This document shows, piece after piece, positions 12,296 through 24,948 of a stretch of DNA of 64,000 bases. The stretch comes from Argentina anserina. Lineage: Eukaryota; Streptophyta; Magnoliopsida; Rosales; Rosaceae. The notes under the pieces were generated by a model. It was given only the letters and a program-made list of their open reading frames with translations, was not told the DNA's origin and ran no database searches. The stretch lies in contig NC_065876.1 of the NCBI RefSeq assembly GCF_933775445.1, positions 23,932,001-23,996,000 of the forward strand, written 5' to 3'. A program made the position numbers and the translations under genes. The number at the start of each line of letters is the position of its first letter. Position 1 is the stretch's first letter.

Positions 12296-13380
12296 TCAGG
12301 TAATACAAATTATTGTCATTTGATTGGCATGTGAATCTTTGCTTGGATTCAGAGAAACAGAAGAAAGACGGAATTCGTCACCCGGCTCATTATTAGTGAA
12401 AACCTGTGCAAATATGTTCGTAGGAGACGAGTTATCTCTGCAACTCATTCCAAAGTCGGTTTGTAGGTTTTAGATGGACACGGAAGTGGGGGAAAATAAT
12501 GTATGGTAAAGCTTTGCATCTTTTGAAAAAGATAAATTATGGTCTGAAAAACCGTTATGTATTAAATTATATTTGTATTAGTCTTATTCTGCCTTTTTTT
12601 TTTTTATCAAATGACTGCCATAATCATGAACTATCGAGATAAACTTCAAAGAACTATCTGATTCTCGGACATTATGCAAGGTAGGTTACTTTTTGAATGC
12701 TCTGACATAATCATGAGATTGGACTCCAAGAGAGTATTGTAGTATCTTAACTCGTAGGTTAACTTTGGTATGACCAATTTTGCTACTGAGTTGAGATTGT
12801 GTGTGGTCTCTGTACACTTAAAATTTAAAAAGCACCACTCTTTGCTCTTTTGTTCCCCTTATAACTGCTGGAGTTTTCTTTCCCCGCCAAGGTCACAAGC
12901 TTCAGCCAGAAAATTGCTGGACTAGAGTAGAGACTCACAATTCTTGGAACCTGTGTTGTGTGTGCATAAAGATGTATTCTTGTGTCTAGGTAAGGAGGTA
13001 GAGACCAAAGTCACCAAAGTAACTTCAGAAATGTAAATAACAAAAATAGGTAAAGAGAACAGAATGGAGCATTCCTTCTTAATTTGCTGTGCAAGAACAG
13101 GGCGGAACAGCGGCAGAAACAAGGTGGTGAAATATCATTTTGATCTAGTGATATAGTGACGTAGTGATTTAGTGTGGATGTATAGACAGGTGAATAGGTG
13201 CTAGTTCTAAGCATGCTTGATACTTGATGCTTACTGAAATTCGTGTGCTTTGTAATACTGGAGTTTAACTCCAATAGTCAACGAAACTCGGTGTTACTGA
13301 AAGAGTGAAGCCTCCTCCTTTTTCACCCTCTTCGGTTTCTGAAGTCCGGAATTTCTGTGCCTCTTTCTTGCAAACTTGGA
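12296..13380. other. PEX13 3' region and TIR-NB-LRR upstream region
   Basis: No gene seen. The first few hundred bases are presumably the PEX13 3' untranslated region. The last part should hold the promoter of the TIR-NB-LRR gene. A T-run lies at 12594-12605. Confidence 0.4.
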
Positions 13381-16300
13381 ATGGCAGAACAGAACCCTCA
13401 TGAAGCATCTTCATCTTCACCTTCCTCAAAACACTGGATGTATGACGTGTTCTTGAGCTTCAGGGGCAAAGACACACGCCACAGCTTCACCAGCCGTCTC
13501 TACTCGGCGCTGAGAGAAGCCCAAGTCAACGCCTTCATCGACGATAACGAACTCAGGAGAGGGGAGAACATCTCATCCGAGCTGCTTCGTGCAATTCAAG
13601 GGTCGAGAATCTCCGTGATCGTCTTCTCCAGGAGGTATGGAGATTCCAGTTGGTGCCTTGAGGAGCTGGTCAAGATCATGGAGTGTAGAAGAACACTTGG
13701 GCAAATGGTTTTCCCAGTTTTCGTTGACGTTGATCCTTCGAATGTGAGAAGACAGACTGGTAGTTTTGCAGAGGCATTTCAGAAACACGAAGGGCGTTAC
13801 GTGTTGGAGAAGGAAAAGGTACGCAGGTGGAGAGCTGCTCTAACTGAAGCAGCAGACTTATCTGGCTGGGATCTTTGGAATACTGCACGCGGGTAAATAT
13901 TTCTCCTCTTGGTCCTTTCATATTTCCATAGTTAAAATTTCAGTTTTAGCAGTTGCGTAGCGAGTCTTTGTTGTAATTATGCATTTGGATTGAATTTTCA
14001 GGCATGAAGGAAAGTCAATCAAGATTATTGTTGGGGAGATTACTAGACACTTGAACAACACGTACTTATTCGAAGCCGTCTACCCGGTTGGAATTGATTC
14101 TCGGGTAGAGGATGTAGGCAAGCTTTTAGGTGTTGGATTAGATGATGTTCGCATGGTTGGAATTTGGGGCATGGGTGGAATTGGGAAAACAACAGTTGCT
14201 AAGGCCATCTATAACAAATTTTGTGGGAGCTTTGAAGGTAGAAGTTTTCTGGCAAACGTTAGGGAAGCGAAAAAGCAGCCAAATGGTCAGGTTGGTTTGC
14301 AAGAACAACTTCTTTTTGATGTCTTGAGAACAACCAAGATAAAGGTTGGCACTGTTGATGGAGGGATCAATGTGATAAAAGAGAGACTTCGATGTAGAAG
14401 GGTACTTGTCATTATTGATGATATAGATCACCTAGATGATGTATATGCAATAGCTGGAAATCATGATTGGTTTGGTTCTGGAAGTAGAATTGTTATTACT
14501 ACAAGAGACAAACATTTGCTAAAGCAACTGAAAGTAGATTCAATATATTCAGCTACAGAAATGAATGAAGAAGAAGCTCTCCAGCTCTTTACTTGGTATG
14601 CTTTCAGGAAGAGTGATCCGGATGAGGGATATTCTGAACTCTCAAGTAGGGTGGTTGCTTACTCTGGAGGTTTGCCCTTAGCTCTTGAAGTTTTAGGATC
14701 TTTTTTACTAGGAAGATGCATTCCAGAGTGGGAAAGTGCGTTGAGGAAATTGGAAAGAGTTCCTCATGGTCCTATTCAGGAAAAGCTTAAAATAAGCTTT
14801 GATGGGCTAAATGATGATAAACTGAAGGACATCTTTCTTGACGTATCTTGTTTCTTTATAGGAATGGACAAGAACTATGTCAGTCAAATATTGGATGGTT
14901 GTGGCTTTTTTGCAGAAATAGGAATCAGTGTTCTCCTTGAGCGTCGTCTTGTAACAGTTTGTATAAAGAACAAGCTGATGGTGCATGATTTGCTTCGAGA
15001 CATGGGCAGAGAACTCGTTCGTGCAAAATTCCCTGGTGACCCTGGAAAGTGCAGTAGATTGTGGCATCCTACAGATGTAACAGATGTACTGACTGAACAT
15101 TCTGTAAGTACTTTATAGTAAATGCATGCAAAACAGTCATATACATCACATCTGATAATTGTATTCCCTGGAATTGTATTAATAGAGTTGGTTGCCATAT
15201 CATCAAGTTTTGTGCAGTTGCGTTTAATTGCCATATCATGTATATACTGCATTGTTTAGCAAAACTGTTATCGGAGCTTCTGCACCTCTCTTTATGTTTC
15301 AATCATAATTGTGGTTCATCTGTGTATATTACTTTAAGCATGCACGACTATTTTCTTAAAGGCTGCCTTTTGTTAACAGGGAACTGAAGAAGTTCAAGGG
15401 CTCACCCTAAGTTTGTTAGAATCTGATAAGACTAGCTTCAGTACACAGGCATTTGCAAATATGAAGAGATTAAGATTGCTCGAACTCAAATTTGTGCAGC
15501 TCAGTGGAGGCTACGAGCATCTCGCTAACACGTTGAGGTGGCTGTGTTGGCATGGGTTCCCTCTTAGATTCCTGCCAAACAACTTTAATCTACCAAATGC
15601 AGTTGCTATTGACCTGCAATACAGCAAACTTGTACAAGTTTGGACGGAATCAAGGGTACAATATTCTTGCACAAAATATAATTATTTCAGTATATTTAAT
15701 ACGTGCTGACATCAAGTTCCTATTTTCTCTGTACTTTTAGTTGAATTTGGAACTTTTTATTTTCTCGAACAGATGCTTAAGAAGCTGAAGATTCTAAATC
15801 TAAGTCATTCTCATTACTTGATACAATCACCAGAGTTTTCAAATCTTCCTAACCTCGAGAAGTTGATACTACAAGGCTGTAAGAGTTTGTCCAAGATTCA
15901 CCAGTCCATTGGAGATCTTGAAAGACTTGCTTTGGTAAATCTTCAAGACTGTAAGATGCTCAGGGAGCTCCCAGTGACTTTTTCCAAGTTGAAAGCTATT
16001 GAATCTCTTACTCTTTCTGGTTGTTCAAAATTTGAAAATTTGACCAAGGACTTGGGTGAGATGGTATCCTTGAGAACTCTGCTAGCAGATGACACAGCCA
16101 TAAGAGAAATACCATCTTCCATAATGCAGTTGAACAATCTTGAATATCTATCTGTATGTGGCCTGAAACAGCCACCACTGAAATGGTTTCTGACTTGTTT
16201 CTGGTCTCATCCGTTGCCAAGAACATGTTTAAAGTTTCCTCCATTGTTATCGGGTTTATATGCCTTAAAAAGATTGCATGTCAGAGACTGCAATTTAACT

Positions 16301-17744
16301 GAATATTCACTTCCAGAGGATCTCGGAAGTCTGTCTTGTTTGGAAGAATTGGATATGGGAAGAAATTGTTTCCTTAGCCTTCCATGCCTCAGTGGTCTTC
16401 TGCAGCTTCAAGATCTTACATTGGATAATTGCGGTTTAACTGAAGAGACCATTACAGCTACGAATCTTTGGTCTCTACCTTCTTTAGATCATCTGAATCT
16501 AAGTGGAAATAGTTTTCATAGCCTTCCAAACCTGAGGGGACTTCCCAAGCTAGCCTTTCTATTTTTGGAAAATTGCTCAAACCTTCATGCCATGCCAGAA
16601 CTACCAACAAAACTGTCAGTTCTGAGAGCAGATGGCTGCACTGCATTGCAAAGAATGCCAGATTTTTCAGAAATGTTGAGCATGCAGATGTTGCAACTTA
16701 GTGATTCCCCCAGACTCTGTGACATCCCCGGCATTGGTAACTCATCACACTTGATTGTGATTGAAATGGAAGGGTGCACAACTATCAGCGAAACTTTTAA
16801 GAAGAACTTACTACAGGTTCCTCTCTATCTCTACAAAAAAAAAAACACACACACACACACACGCATATTCATGCATGGTACTAATGCAAAGATACACTTA
16901 CTGGAAAAAAAAACTACAGTGTGTTTGCATAATATATAGCATTACGGCATACATGCATGCAAATATATTGCTATATTTAGGACTGAATTACATATATAGT
17001 AACGGCTCTTTCTTAGTTACCATATAAAAGTGGCACCTGAAATAGAACCTGTGAGAATTGTTGACATCCATAGACTAGCTTAATTACTTACTCCACTGCT
17101 TTTGCAAATGTTTCTTGGTTCAGAGGTGGAGTTATGCAAGCAACTTTGGAGGCGTTTTTCTCCCTGGAAATGACATTCCTCTGGGGTTCAAGTATTTTAA
17201 TGAGGGTGGCATTGTCTCTTTTTTGGTGCCTCCAAATATAGGCAGTAGTCTGAAGGCATTGACTGTGTGCATCGTTTATTCTTGCTCTTCAAAGTGTAGA
17301 GAAAGCATACATAGTATTTCCATATACGTTATAAATCATACCAAGCACACTGTTTATTACGTCCGACCAAAATCACGTCCCAAGGAAATAATCTCCAGTG
17401 GTGTTATTTGGCAAGGACGCTTCTCGAACAGAAATTTCAGTTTGGAAGGGGGAGATGATATTGAGATCTGTGTAGGAATTGATGTTGGTTTAAGGTTCCG
17501 GGTGGAGAAAATAGGGGTTGATCTTGTATTGGATGAATTTACGTATGGAGAAGTTCCTATGATTAAGTCTCTTCCATATGCTCGTTTTCGTCGGCAACAT
17601 GTTGGAGCAGAAATCACACCAACTAGTAGAGGTGGTGGTGTTGAGCGTCAGCCAATCAACTTCAACAATAGATGTGGCCTGTGGTGTTTGATTGCTGCCA
17701 TCGCATGTTCTTGTATATACATATACTTTTCGAGTTCAGATTGA
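13381..17744 (+). CDS. TIR-NB-LRR (TNL) immune receptor with C-terminal C-JID and membrane-like tail, 5 exons
   Basis: Intracellular immune receptor of the TNL class: the TIR domain is an NADase that signals after effector recognition. Exons: 13381-13892, 14002-15103, 15380-15655, 15773-16816, 17124-17744. All phases close, giving 1184 residues. TIR about residues 20-165 (YDVFLSFRGKDTR, then SRRYGDSSWCLEELVKI). NB-ARC: P-loop GMGGIGKTT at about 227-235, kinase-2 LVIIDDID near 305-312, RNBS-B GSRIVITTRD, GLPLALEVLG near 394, and VHDLLRDMG near 498, so the usual MHD histidine-aspartate is kept with V for M. LRRs fill exons 3-4 (about 539-978). Exon 5 is a post-LRR jelly-roll/Ig-like C-JID (PGNDIPLGFKYF), which in studied TNLs helps bind the effector. 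It ends in a hydrophobic stretch (WCLIAAIACSCIYIYF) that could be a tail anchor. No stop or frameshift; looks intact. An in-frame upstream extension exists but lacks an ATG, so 13381 is the start. Confidence 0.93.
16834..16862. repeat. A-run and (AC)n microsatellite in TNL intron 4
   Basis: About eleven A are followed by nine to ten AC units, 18-46 bases beyond the exon 4 donor. Confidence 0.9.
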
Positions 17745-18300
17745 TTTTCTTTTCATGATTTTGTCTTCCTAGCTACCTTCAGAAGGCAGAAGATTGCAAC
17801 GTCTGTATTGAACCCCTCCTATGAAATCATGCATGTGTTCTACCAATTATCATTCATATTCAAGAAGCTAGTCATCAGAATCACTCCATTTCTTTGCTAT
17901 ACTGTATTAGTTCTTGTTTTCTTTTGCACACATGTGATTTGTGAGTGAGCTTGTGGTGTGATAGATTGAATATCATTGTGTATCTAACTATCTATCACTC
18001 AATCTCTTCGGTATTTTTGTTTTGTAAGCTCAGTAGCAACAAATTGGGAATCAGATATGAACACCCTGCAAGGCTGCAATCCAAGATTAGTCTTTCATCC
18101 TGAAGGAGTGATGGATAAAGTGAGATGAACACCCTTGTTCTAGTTCACTTCTCTGGATTTTCAATTTTCCATGAAAGAGAGACCGGCCAATTCATACATG
18201 TCGATTACTACTACTACGGCATGTAGCTAGTGCCGGTTGTTCCTGGAACTGATGGAAGGCGGGAATCAAAATAACTAAATAAGCATGTGATTAGTGTGCT
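17745..18300. other. TNL 3' flank, no gene seen
   Basis: Presumably 3' untranslated region followed by spacer. No coding pattern or structured RNA recognised. Confidence 0.4.
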
Positions 18301-18309
18301 GTAGTTACA

Positions 18310-18600
18310 GTGTACCATGTGACAGCCACCCACCTCTCTCTCCCTCTATATTTCATGTATAAATGCAACTCCATTTCTCTAGCAATTATATTCCAACGTA
18401 CACTTACTGAGCTTTGCCTTCATACCGTAGACAACACACACTGCTCACTATTGATCCCTCCTTGTTCTTCCTCCCCATTTCGATCTTTTTCGACACTTTT
18501 TCTAAATATCAAAATGCATATGGTGACCGTGGACGAGGAAGTCCGCAAGGCTGATGCAACATCACGACCAAACTTGGCCCAAGTGTCTGAGTAGTTTTTC
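18310..18600 (+). pseudogene. Chalcone-synthase-like 5' fragment (promoter, leader, first ~11 codons)
   Basis: The stretch looks like a normal plant promoter and leader: a TATAAAT box at 18358-18364, then a pyrimidine-rich leader, then an ATG at 18520. The codons from there read MVTVDEEVRKA. This closely matches the conserved N-terminus of chalcone synthase, which starts MVTVEEVRKA in many eudicots. The similarity then stops: the frame continues DATSRPNLAQVSE and ends at TAG (18592-18594). An extra in-frame ATG lies six bases upstream (18514). No further part of a type III polyketide synthase (no FGFGPG, no catalytic-cysteine block) occurs in the window. I read this as a captured or left-over 5' piece. 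Because the match is only about eleven residues, chance similarity cannot be excluded. Confidence 0.45.
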
Positions 18601-19577
18601 TTTTTTTTTTTGGATTTACTTTCAGGTAAAAAGCCCGCAGTTCACAATAGCGCAGTGCTGAGTAAAATGTACTAAATGTGAGTGTCACATTTGGACATTA
18701 TCAATCGTGTTTCCAACTATTTGATTAAAAAAAAAGTTTTAGCGCTCAATTTACTTTCTAAATTAAATGTAGGCCATTTATTTACGATATTCTGGTTTCA
18801 ATTTTAGCAGTAAGCGCAATTCTAACTTTAAATTGTGATCGAAGGCCATTACCGTAATCAGTAGAGTTACCTTATCACAGGCCCTTAGGAGATGAGACTA
18901 AAAGAATGCTTTCATCTGACACCTGCAAGTAGAGAGACACCATGAATCTTGCCTTCAACTCTTCTAGTGTTGGTAGCCGCTTCTCCCTTGGATAGTTATT
19001 CGGTGGTCAATTACAATTGTCCTTAAAAAATTAGGGTTTCTTTGAACGCGAGAGTAAGTGGAGAAAGATCGATGGACTAATGTGGAATTTTTTATAAGAT
19101 CATTACGATTGCATATCGATTCCTCCAACAACACCATTTGTATCCATAAATACCCAAGGTTTTTTACCGGTAACTACAATTATATACCTCTACCCAAGGT
19201 TTATTTAAGAAGAACCAGCTTTTTTGGCTAATAAGCAGAAGGAGGGAGGTACCTCCTTTTAGAAGCCGGAAGCCGCTTCTCAACTGTAGCGGTGTCTACT
19301 ATAGATTAATGAAACTTTGAAAATGCCAACGGTTGCTCTCCTTTCGTTCAACAATTTACCCACCACATTTTAACGAAGTAGTTGGTTAATTCTTTGCAAT
19401 CTCTATTCTTTAATACCCACCTGAGCATCCCTCGAGCTCTTTTTTTTTTTTTTGAATTATCATTACAACGAAGGAAGTAGTTCTTGATACCCACCTAAAA
19501 TGTCTGGGCTGGTGAAACCCATATGGATTCGAGTTGGTAAAGCAAGAGCTTTCTTCTGAGGTTACCTCTGCAAATTC
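18601..19577. other. Spacer, no gene recognised
   Basis: AT-rich spacer with T- and A-runs (18601-18611, 19440-19453). No coding or RNA pattern seen. Confidence 0.4.
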
Positions 19578-19684
19578 TGTTACGACCCCGAAATTTCAAG
19601 TGTTAAACACGAAAAATCGAAGCCATGAAAAACTCTAAAACAATCTCAATTAAATCGAAATCATCTTATAGCCACAACGTATCG
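19578..19684 (-). repeat. Terminal piece of an inverted LTR (left part of an interrupted LTR)
   Basis: From TGTTACGACCCCGAAATTTC onward this is the reverse complement of the last 105 or so bases of the LTR at 19685-22261. It breaks off exactly where that LTR begins and resumes at 22262. Joining the two sides across the insertion gives a continuous match to the LTR's 3' region. Confidence 0.85.
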
Positions 19685-22261
19685 TGTAATAACCCGATTT
19701 CTCGGAACCAAATTCTTAGAAATTAATAAACTTGGAAAATTTAATAAATCGCATTTTTCGCTTCACGACGATGTCAATCGAAAACGGAACCGTCTTCGGA
19801 AATCTAACTTGGAAAAACGTTACGTTTCCGCGATGCGGGAGTCGACTTTTACTCCGTCGCTCATTTTCAAAAACTTCCTTCACGATAGTTGTAGAGCTCG
19901 TCGATACGATTTCGTAGACATGTCACACGTTCTAATCGGACGTGGTATGTGAAAGTTATTAGCGACGTAAGTTAGTTTCCGATTTCGGAAAAAGTATAAA
20001 AGGGAATTTTTTTGGAAACTAGGGTTTCCAAAAACAGAAACCCTCATTTCTCTCTCTCTCTCTCTCCCCCTTAGCCTCCCCTTGACCCAGAGACTCTCTC
20101 TCTCCTTCAGAAAAATCGCCTCCAGCGATCTCACGTCTCCGGCCTCCGTGGCCCTCACCGCCTCCCCCAAAGACACCGCGCGATCCTCAACAACAACCCC
20201 TGAACTCGACACGCCGTCCCACGTCGCATCGGAGCTCAACCGGCGACTCAAAGATTTTGCAGAACCACCGCCGTCTAAGTTTCTCCTCCAGCGACACCAG
20301 TGCACGAGGCTAGCACGTCTCCACCGCTTCTCACCCCTGGTGCCACATGCTAGGAGATTGGAGCTCGATTCACGTCGCCGCCTCGCCCCTGCTCAATTTC
20401 GACCGCCGCCTAGGTTCAAGCTTCTCCGGCGACACTCCAGCGGTTCTAGGATTCAATCTAGGTAAGGGAATGTTTAAATCGATTGTATGTTTGATTGTTG
20501 TGTGGATTTGTGGCGATTTGTTGAGAATTGGAGGAGGAGGAGGAGGGAGAGATCCTACCGCTATCTGTGGCGGCGCATGAGGGAGTGTGAGGGGGGCAGG
20601 AGACGGCCTTAGGCCGTGGAAGGGTGGAGGAGATGAAAATGGAAGGTTTTGGGCGACGGTGGGCGAGTTAGCGCCGGTTTTGAATTGGTGTGTGGGCCCC
20701 ACGCGCGGCTGCTGGAGGAGGCGCGTGAACCTCAGGTGCCGCCATGTGCGGTGACGCGTGAAAAGTATTTTCTGAACAGTATTTTTGTAAAAAATGATTT
20801 CTGTACGGTAAATGTAAAAAGTAATTATGTACAGTAATTATAAAAGTAATTTATGTACAGTAATTGTAAATGTAATTTACGTATAGTAATTGTAAAAGTA
20901 ATTTTCTGAAAGGTAAATCAGTAATTAGTATTTACTGGAACAATATTTACGATGGAATAGTACATTGGTGTACATGAATACGTAAACAGTATGTACATGT
21001 ACAATAATATGTGAATAGTATTTACGTGAACAGTAATTATGTAAAAACTGTAAATTGCTGAACAGTAAAACAGTAGTACTGATTCGGCATTTGAGGTTTT
21101 ACGAAACATTTCTAACCATTTTTTTTATATACAAGTAAAAGATTTGCTTTCGGTATTATGGAAATTACGCTCATGAAAATAAGGTGAGTAAATCTCACTA
21201 TGACGAGTCTGCCTTTGGTGGTGATTCATAGTTACGCTTTATTTTACAATATCGAACTATGATATGTATATGATATAGTGGGTTATGTAAGTGAATAAAT
21301 GGTAAAATTGATACATATATATGGGTTGCTATATTATAGACTGTCATATTCTTATTTCCAAATGAGTTTATTTATAACATTGATATTTATTTTATTTGAG
21401 CATGATTCGCTTGGTTTTTGTGCAATAACATGTGAGGATTGTTTTGTATATGGTTTTAACTTGAGTTATGTTAAAACGTTTTTCTGTCTTCGAACGTGTT
21501 GGCAGTATCGGAACCTAGCCTTAACTGGGTGACAGTTACGATTCAGTTAGAGCTCTAGTATGTCTACCGGTGTACTGCATGAGGGGTTACATATGGGTTA
21601 CTTAGGTCTCATGGGTACCCATATTTTTGTGATATTGGGTAACATATGGGTTGCTCAGTGTCTGATGACGTACTGCATGAGGGGTAACAGATGAGTACCT
21701 GGGTCTCATGAGTACCTAGGTCTCATGAGTACCCATATTATAAATGTAATTTGGGTAAACAGATGGGTTGTCCAATGTCTCATGAGCACTTATAATTTTA
21801 GATATTATTGGACAACCAAATGAGTCGTCATGTGACTCTTGAGTACATTTATAATTAAATGTTTTCAGTATTCTTCCCTTGTATTACTACGCGTGTTATA
21901 CTGTTGTTTTACTCATACGAGCTGCAAAACTTACCGGCTTATGTTTACAATCCCGGTGCATCTATTCAATGGTGTAAGAGATAGTTTTGCAGATGTGAAT
22001 TAGCAGAATTGGAGGACTACTCTGAAGATTTCGAAGTTTTCTTTATTCTATTTTGAGGTGAGGATTGAGAGGATTTTACATTCCATTTGATATAATGCTT
22101 GAAATTATAAATTAGTTTGTAATAATCAATTCGATGAGATATATTATGAACTCGGTAACGATATGCTGTGAGAATAAGATGATTTCGATTTATTGAGATT
22201 GTTTTAGAGTTTTCATGGCTTCGATTTTGAGTTTAACACTTGAAATTTCGAGGTCGTGACA
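19685..22261 (+). repeat. Complete solo LTR (about 2.58 kb) inserted in a related inverted LTR
   Basis: Begins TGTAATAACCCG and ends GGTCGTGACA, so it has TG...CA ends. The flanking bases TATCG (19680-19684) and TATTG (22262-22266) look like a 5-bp target duplication with one change. No internal gag-pol region follows, so this is a solo LTR. Inside are a TATA-like GTATAAAAG near 19995-20003, a CT-microsatellite at 20047-20067, and a GC-rich, leader-like tract to about 20740. After that come short repeats built on TACAGTAATTGTAAAAGTAATTT (20760-21060), and about three diverged units containing CTGCATGAGGGGT and GGTCTCATG at 21570-21850. The end bases suggest a Ty3/gypsy-type element, but no protein is present to prove it. 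Confidence 0.8.
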
Positions 22262-23335
22262 TATTGTAACTGAGTTCATAGTAGCATTATAACAAATGGA
22301 AATGTAAAATCCTCTCAATACTCACCACAATTAGAAATAATGAAACTTCGAAATCTTAAGAGTAGCCCTTCAATACTGCTAATCCACACCTGCAGAACTA
22401 TCCCCTACACCATCGAATAGGTGCAACGAGATTGTAAACACAAACCCTATAAGATTTACAGCTCGTATGAGTAAATTAACAGTGTTAAACGCATAGTATA
22501 CAAGAGAAAATGCAGAAAATATTTAATTATAAATGCACTCATAAGTCACATGATGACCCATCTGGATGTTCAATAATATTTGAAAATATAAGTGCTCATC
22601 TGTTTACCCAAATTACATTTATAATACGGGTACTCATGAGACCCAGGTACTCATTTATTACCCCTCATGCAGTACGCCGTCAGACACTAGCAACCCATAT
22701 GTTACTCTATATCACAAAAATATGGGTACCCATGATACCTAAGTAACTCATCTGTAACCCCTTATGCAGTACACCGGTAGACAGACTAGAGCTCTAACTG
22801 AATCGTAATTGTCACCCGGCTAAGGCTAGGTTCTGATACTGCCAACACGTCCGAAGACAGAAAAACGTTTTAACATAACTCAAGTTAAAACCACATACAA
22901 AACAATCCTCACATGTTATTGCACAAAAACCAAGCGAATCATGCTCAAATAAAATAAATATCAATGCTATAAATAAACTCATTTGGAAATAAAAATATGA
23001 CAGTATATAATATAGCAACCTATATATATGTATCGTATTTACCATTTATACACATACAAAACCCACTATATCATATACATATTATAGTTCGGTCCTTTAA
23101 ATGAAACGTAATTATGAATCATCGCCAATGGTAGACTCGTCATAGTGAGATTTACTCACCTTATTTTCCTGAGCGTAAATCCACAATACCGAGTTACCGA
23201 TAGCAAATCATTCACTTGTTTTGTCGATCACCTAGTTGTATAATAAAGTGGTTAGAAACGTTACGTAAAACCTTAAATGCCGAATCAGTACTACTGTTTA
23301 CTGTGCAGCAATTTACGGTTTTTACGTAATTACTT
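22262..23335 (-). repeat. Middle part of the interrupted inverted LTR
   Basis: Reverse complement of LTR positions matching about 21030-22160 of the forward copy, with many substitutions and small indels. It shares the block around TAACATAACTCAAGTT, the TCATGAGACCCAGGTAC repeats and the GCCAACACGTCCGAAGAC block. It continues the piece at 19578-19684 and is followed, after a second interruption, by 24949-25700. Confidence 0.85.
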
Positions 23336-24948
23336 CGAGGCGGCGTGAGGCCGTGGGAAGGGCGGAGGAAGGAAAATGAGAGGTTTTGGGGCGACGGTGG
23401 TGTGCTACGCGCCGGTCTTAGAGAATAGTGTTTTCGAAACAGTAATTTTGTAAAAATTTATTTTTACGTAGGTGCATGTCAAAAGTAATTTACGTACAGT
23501 AAATGTAAATTTATTTTACGTACGGTAAATGTAAATGTAAATTACATTTAGTAAATGTAAAAGTAATTTCAGAAGGATAAATCGGTAATTATTATTTACT
23601 GAGACAGTATTTACATTTGAATAGTATGCATATGTACATAATACGTAAATAGTATGTACTAGTACAGAAATACATATTAGTATGTATTTGTACAGTAATA
23701 CACGAATAGTATATACATGAACAATAATTTCGTAAAAACCAAAAATTGTTGAACAGTAAAACATTTTTACTGTTTCGACATTTAAGATTTTACGTAACGA
23801 TTCTAAACTCATTTATTATCTTTTCAAGGTGATCGATAATTCAAGTAATGAATTTACTTTCGGCATCGTGGAATTATGCTCGAGATTATAAGGTGAGTAA
23901 AATCTCACAATGACGAATCTACCCTTGCGGAGATTCAGGAATATGCTACAATTTAAAGAATGAACTACGATATGTATTTGATATAATGGATTGTATATGT
24001 GTATAAATGTTAAATAGGTACATATATATGGTTTGCTATATTATATACTATCGTAATTTCCGTTGTGAATAACTTCATTTTGGTGTTGAGATTTATATAT
24101 TGAGCATGTTGATTCGATTTGTACATTATAATGTGATGCTTATTGTATGTGGTTTTAACATTGAGTTTGTTAAAACGTTTTTGTCTTCGAACGTGTTTTT
24201 CTGTCTTCGGACGTGTTGGCATGTCGGAACCTAGTCTTTGGCCGGGCGAAAGTTATGATACAGTTAGAGCTCTAGTCTGTGTGCCAGGGTACTGATAAGA
24301 GGTAATAGATGAGTTATCGGCTTATGAGTACCCATATTTTTGATATTGGGTAATATGAGGTTGTATAATGTCGGCAACGTACTACATGAGGGGTAATAGA
24401 GGTGTTGCCCAACTTCTCATGAGCTTATACATTTTTACATTATTAGACAACCAGATGGGCCGTCTAATGAGTTATGAGTGCGTTTATAATTGATGTTTTT
24501 TGGATTTTCGTATATATATATTTATGCGAGTTGTATTTGTTGGTTTACTCATACGAGTTGCAAAGCTTACCGGGTTTGTGTTTACAATCCCGGTGCACCT
24601 ATTCAATGGTGTAGGGGATAATTCTGCAGGTGTGGATTAGTAGAAATCGACGGACCACTTTGAGGACCCGAAGTTGATTTTATCCTATCTTGCGGTGAGA
24701 ATTTGTGTGGATTTATGTGAGGTTTTTGTGTGGATTTATGTGAGGATTTTGTGAGGATTTTTACATTTTCATTTGATATAATGTCGAATTATAAATTTGG
24801 TTTGTAATAATCGATTGGACTGAGTTGTATTTTGAACTCAGTAATGATCCGCTGTGACCTTAAAATGATTTCGATTTATTGAGATTGTTTTAGAGTTTTC
24901 ATGACTTCGAAATTTGAGTTTCATACTCTAATTTTTGGGGTCGTGACA
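23336..24948 (+). repeat. 5'-truncated forward LTR copy
   Basis: Forward-orientation copy of the same LTR family. It matches from about 20590 of the full LTR (the shared GGCCGTGG...AGGG tract and TTTTGGGGCGACGGTGG) to the GGTCGTGACA end at 24948. The first 0.9 kb of the LTR is missing. It splits the inverted LTR a second time. The bases TAC occur on both sides of the break, too short to call a target duplication. It differs visibly from the full copy, so the two are separate insertions rather than a local duplication. Confidence 0.8.

Noticed and set aside
13381..17744. Paired TNL gene arrangement (sensor and helper)
   Set aside because: Only one intact TNL is present; the other TIR piece at 39.5 kb is a truncated fragment 22 kb away and not head-to-head.
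20082..20702. Long proline/serine/arginine-rich open frames on both strands at 20.1-20.7 kb
   Set aside because: They lie in the GC-rich leader-like tract of the solo LTR and recur, broken, in the other copies; no conserved protein.
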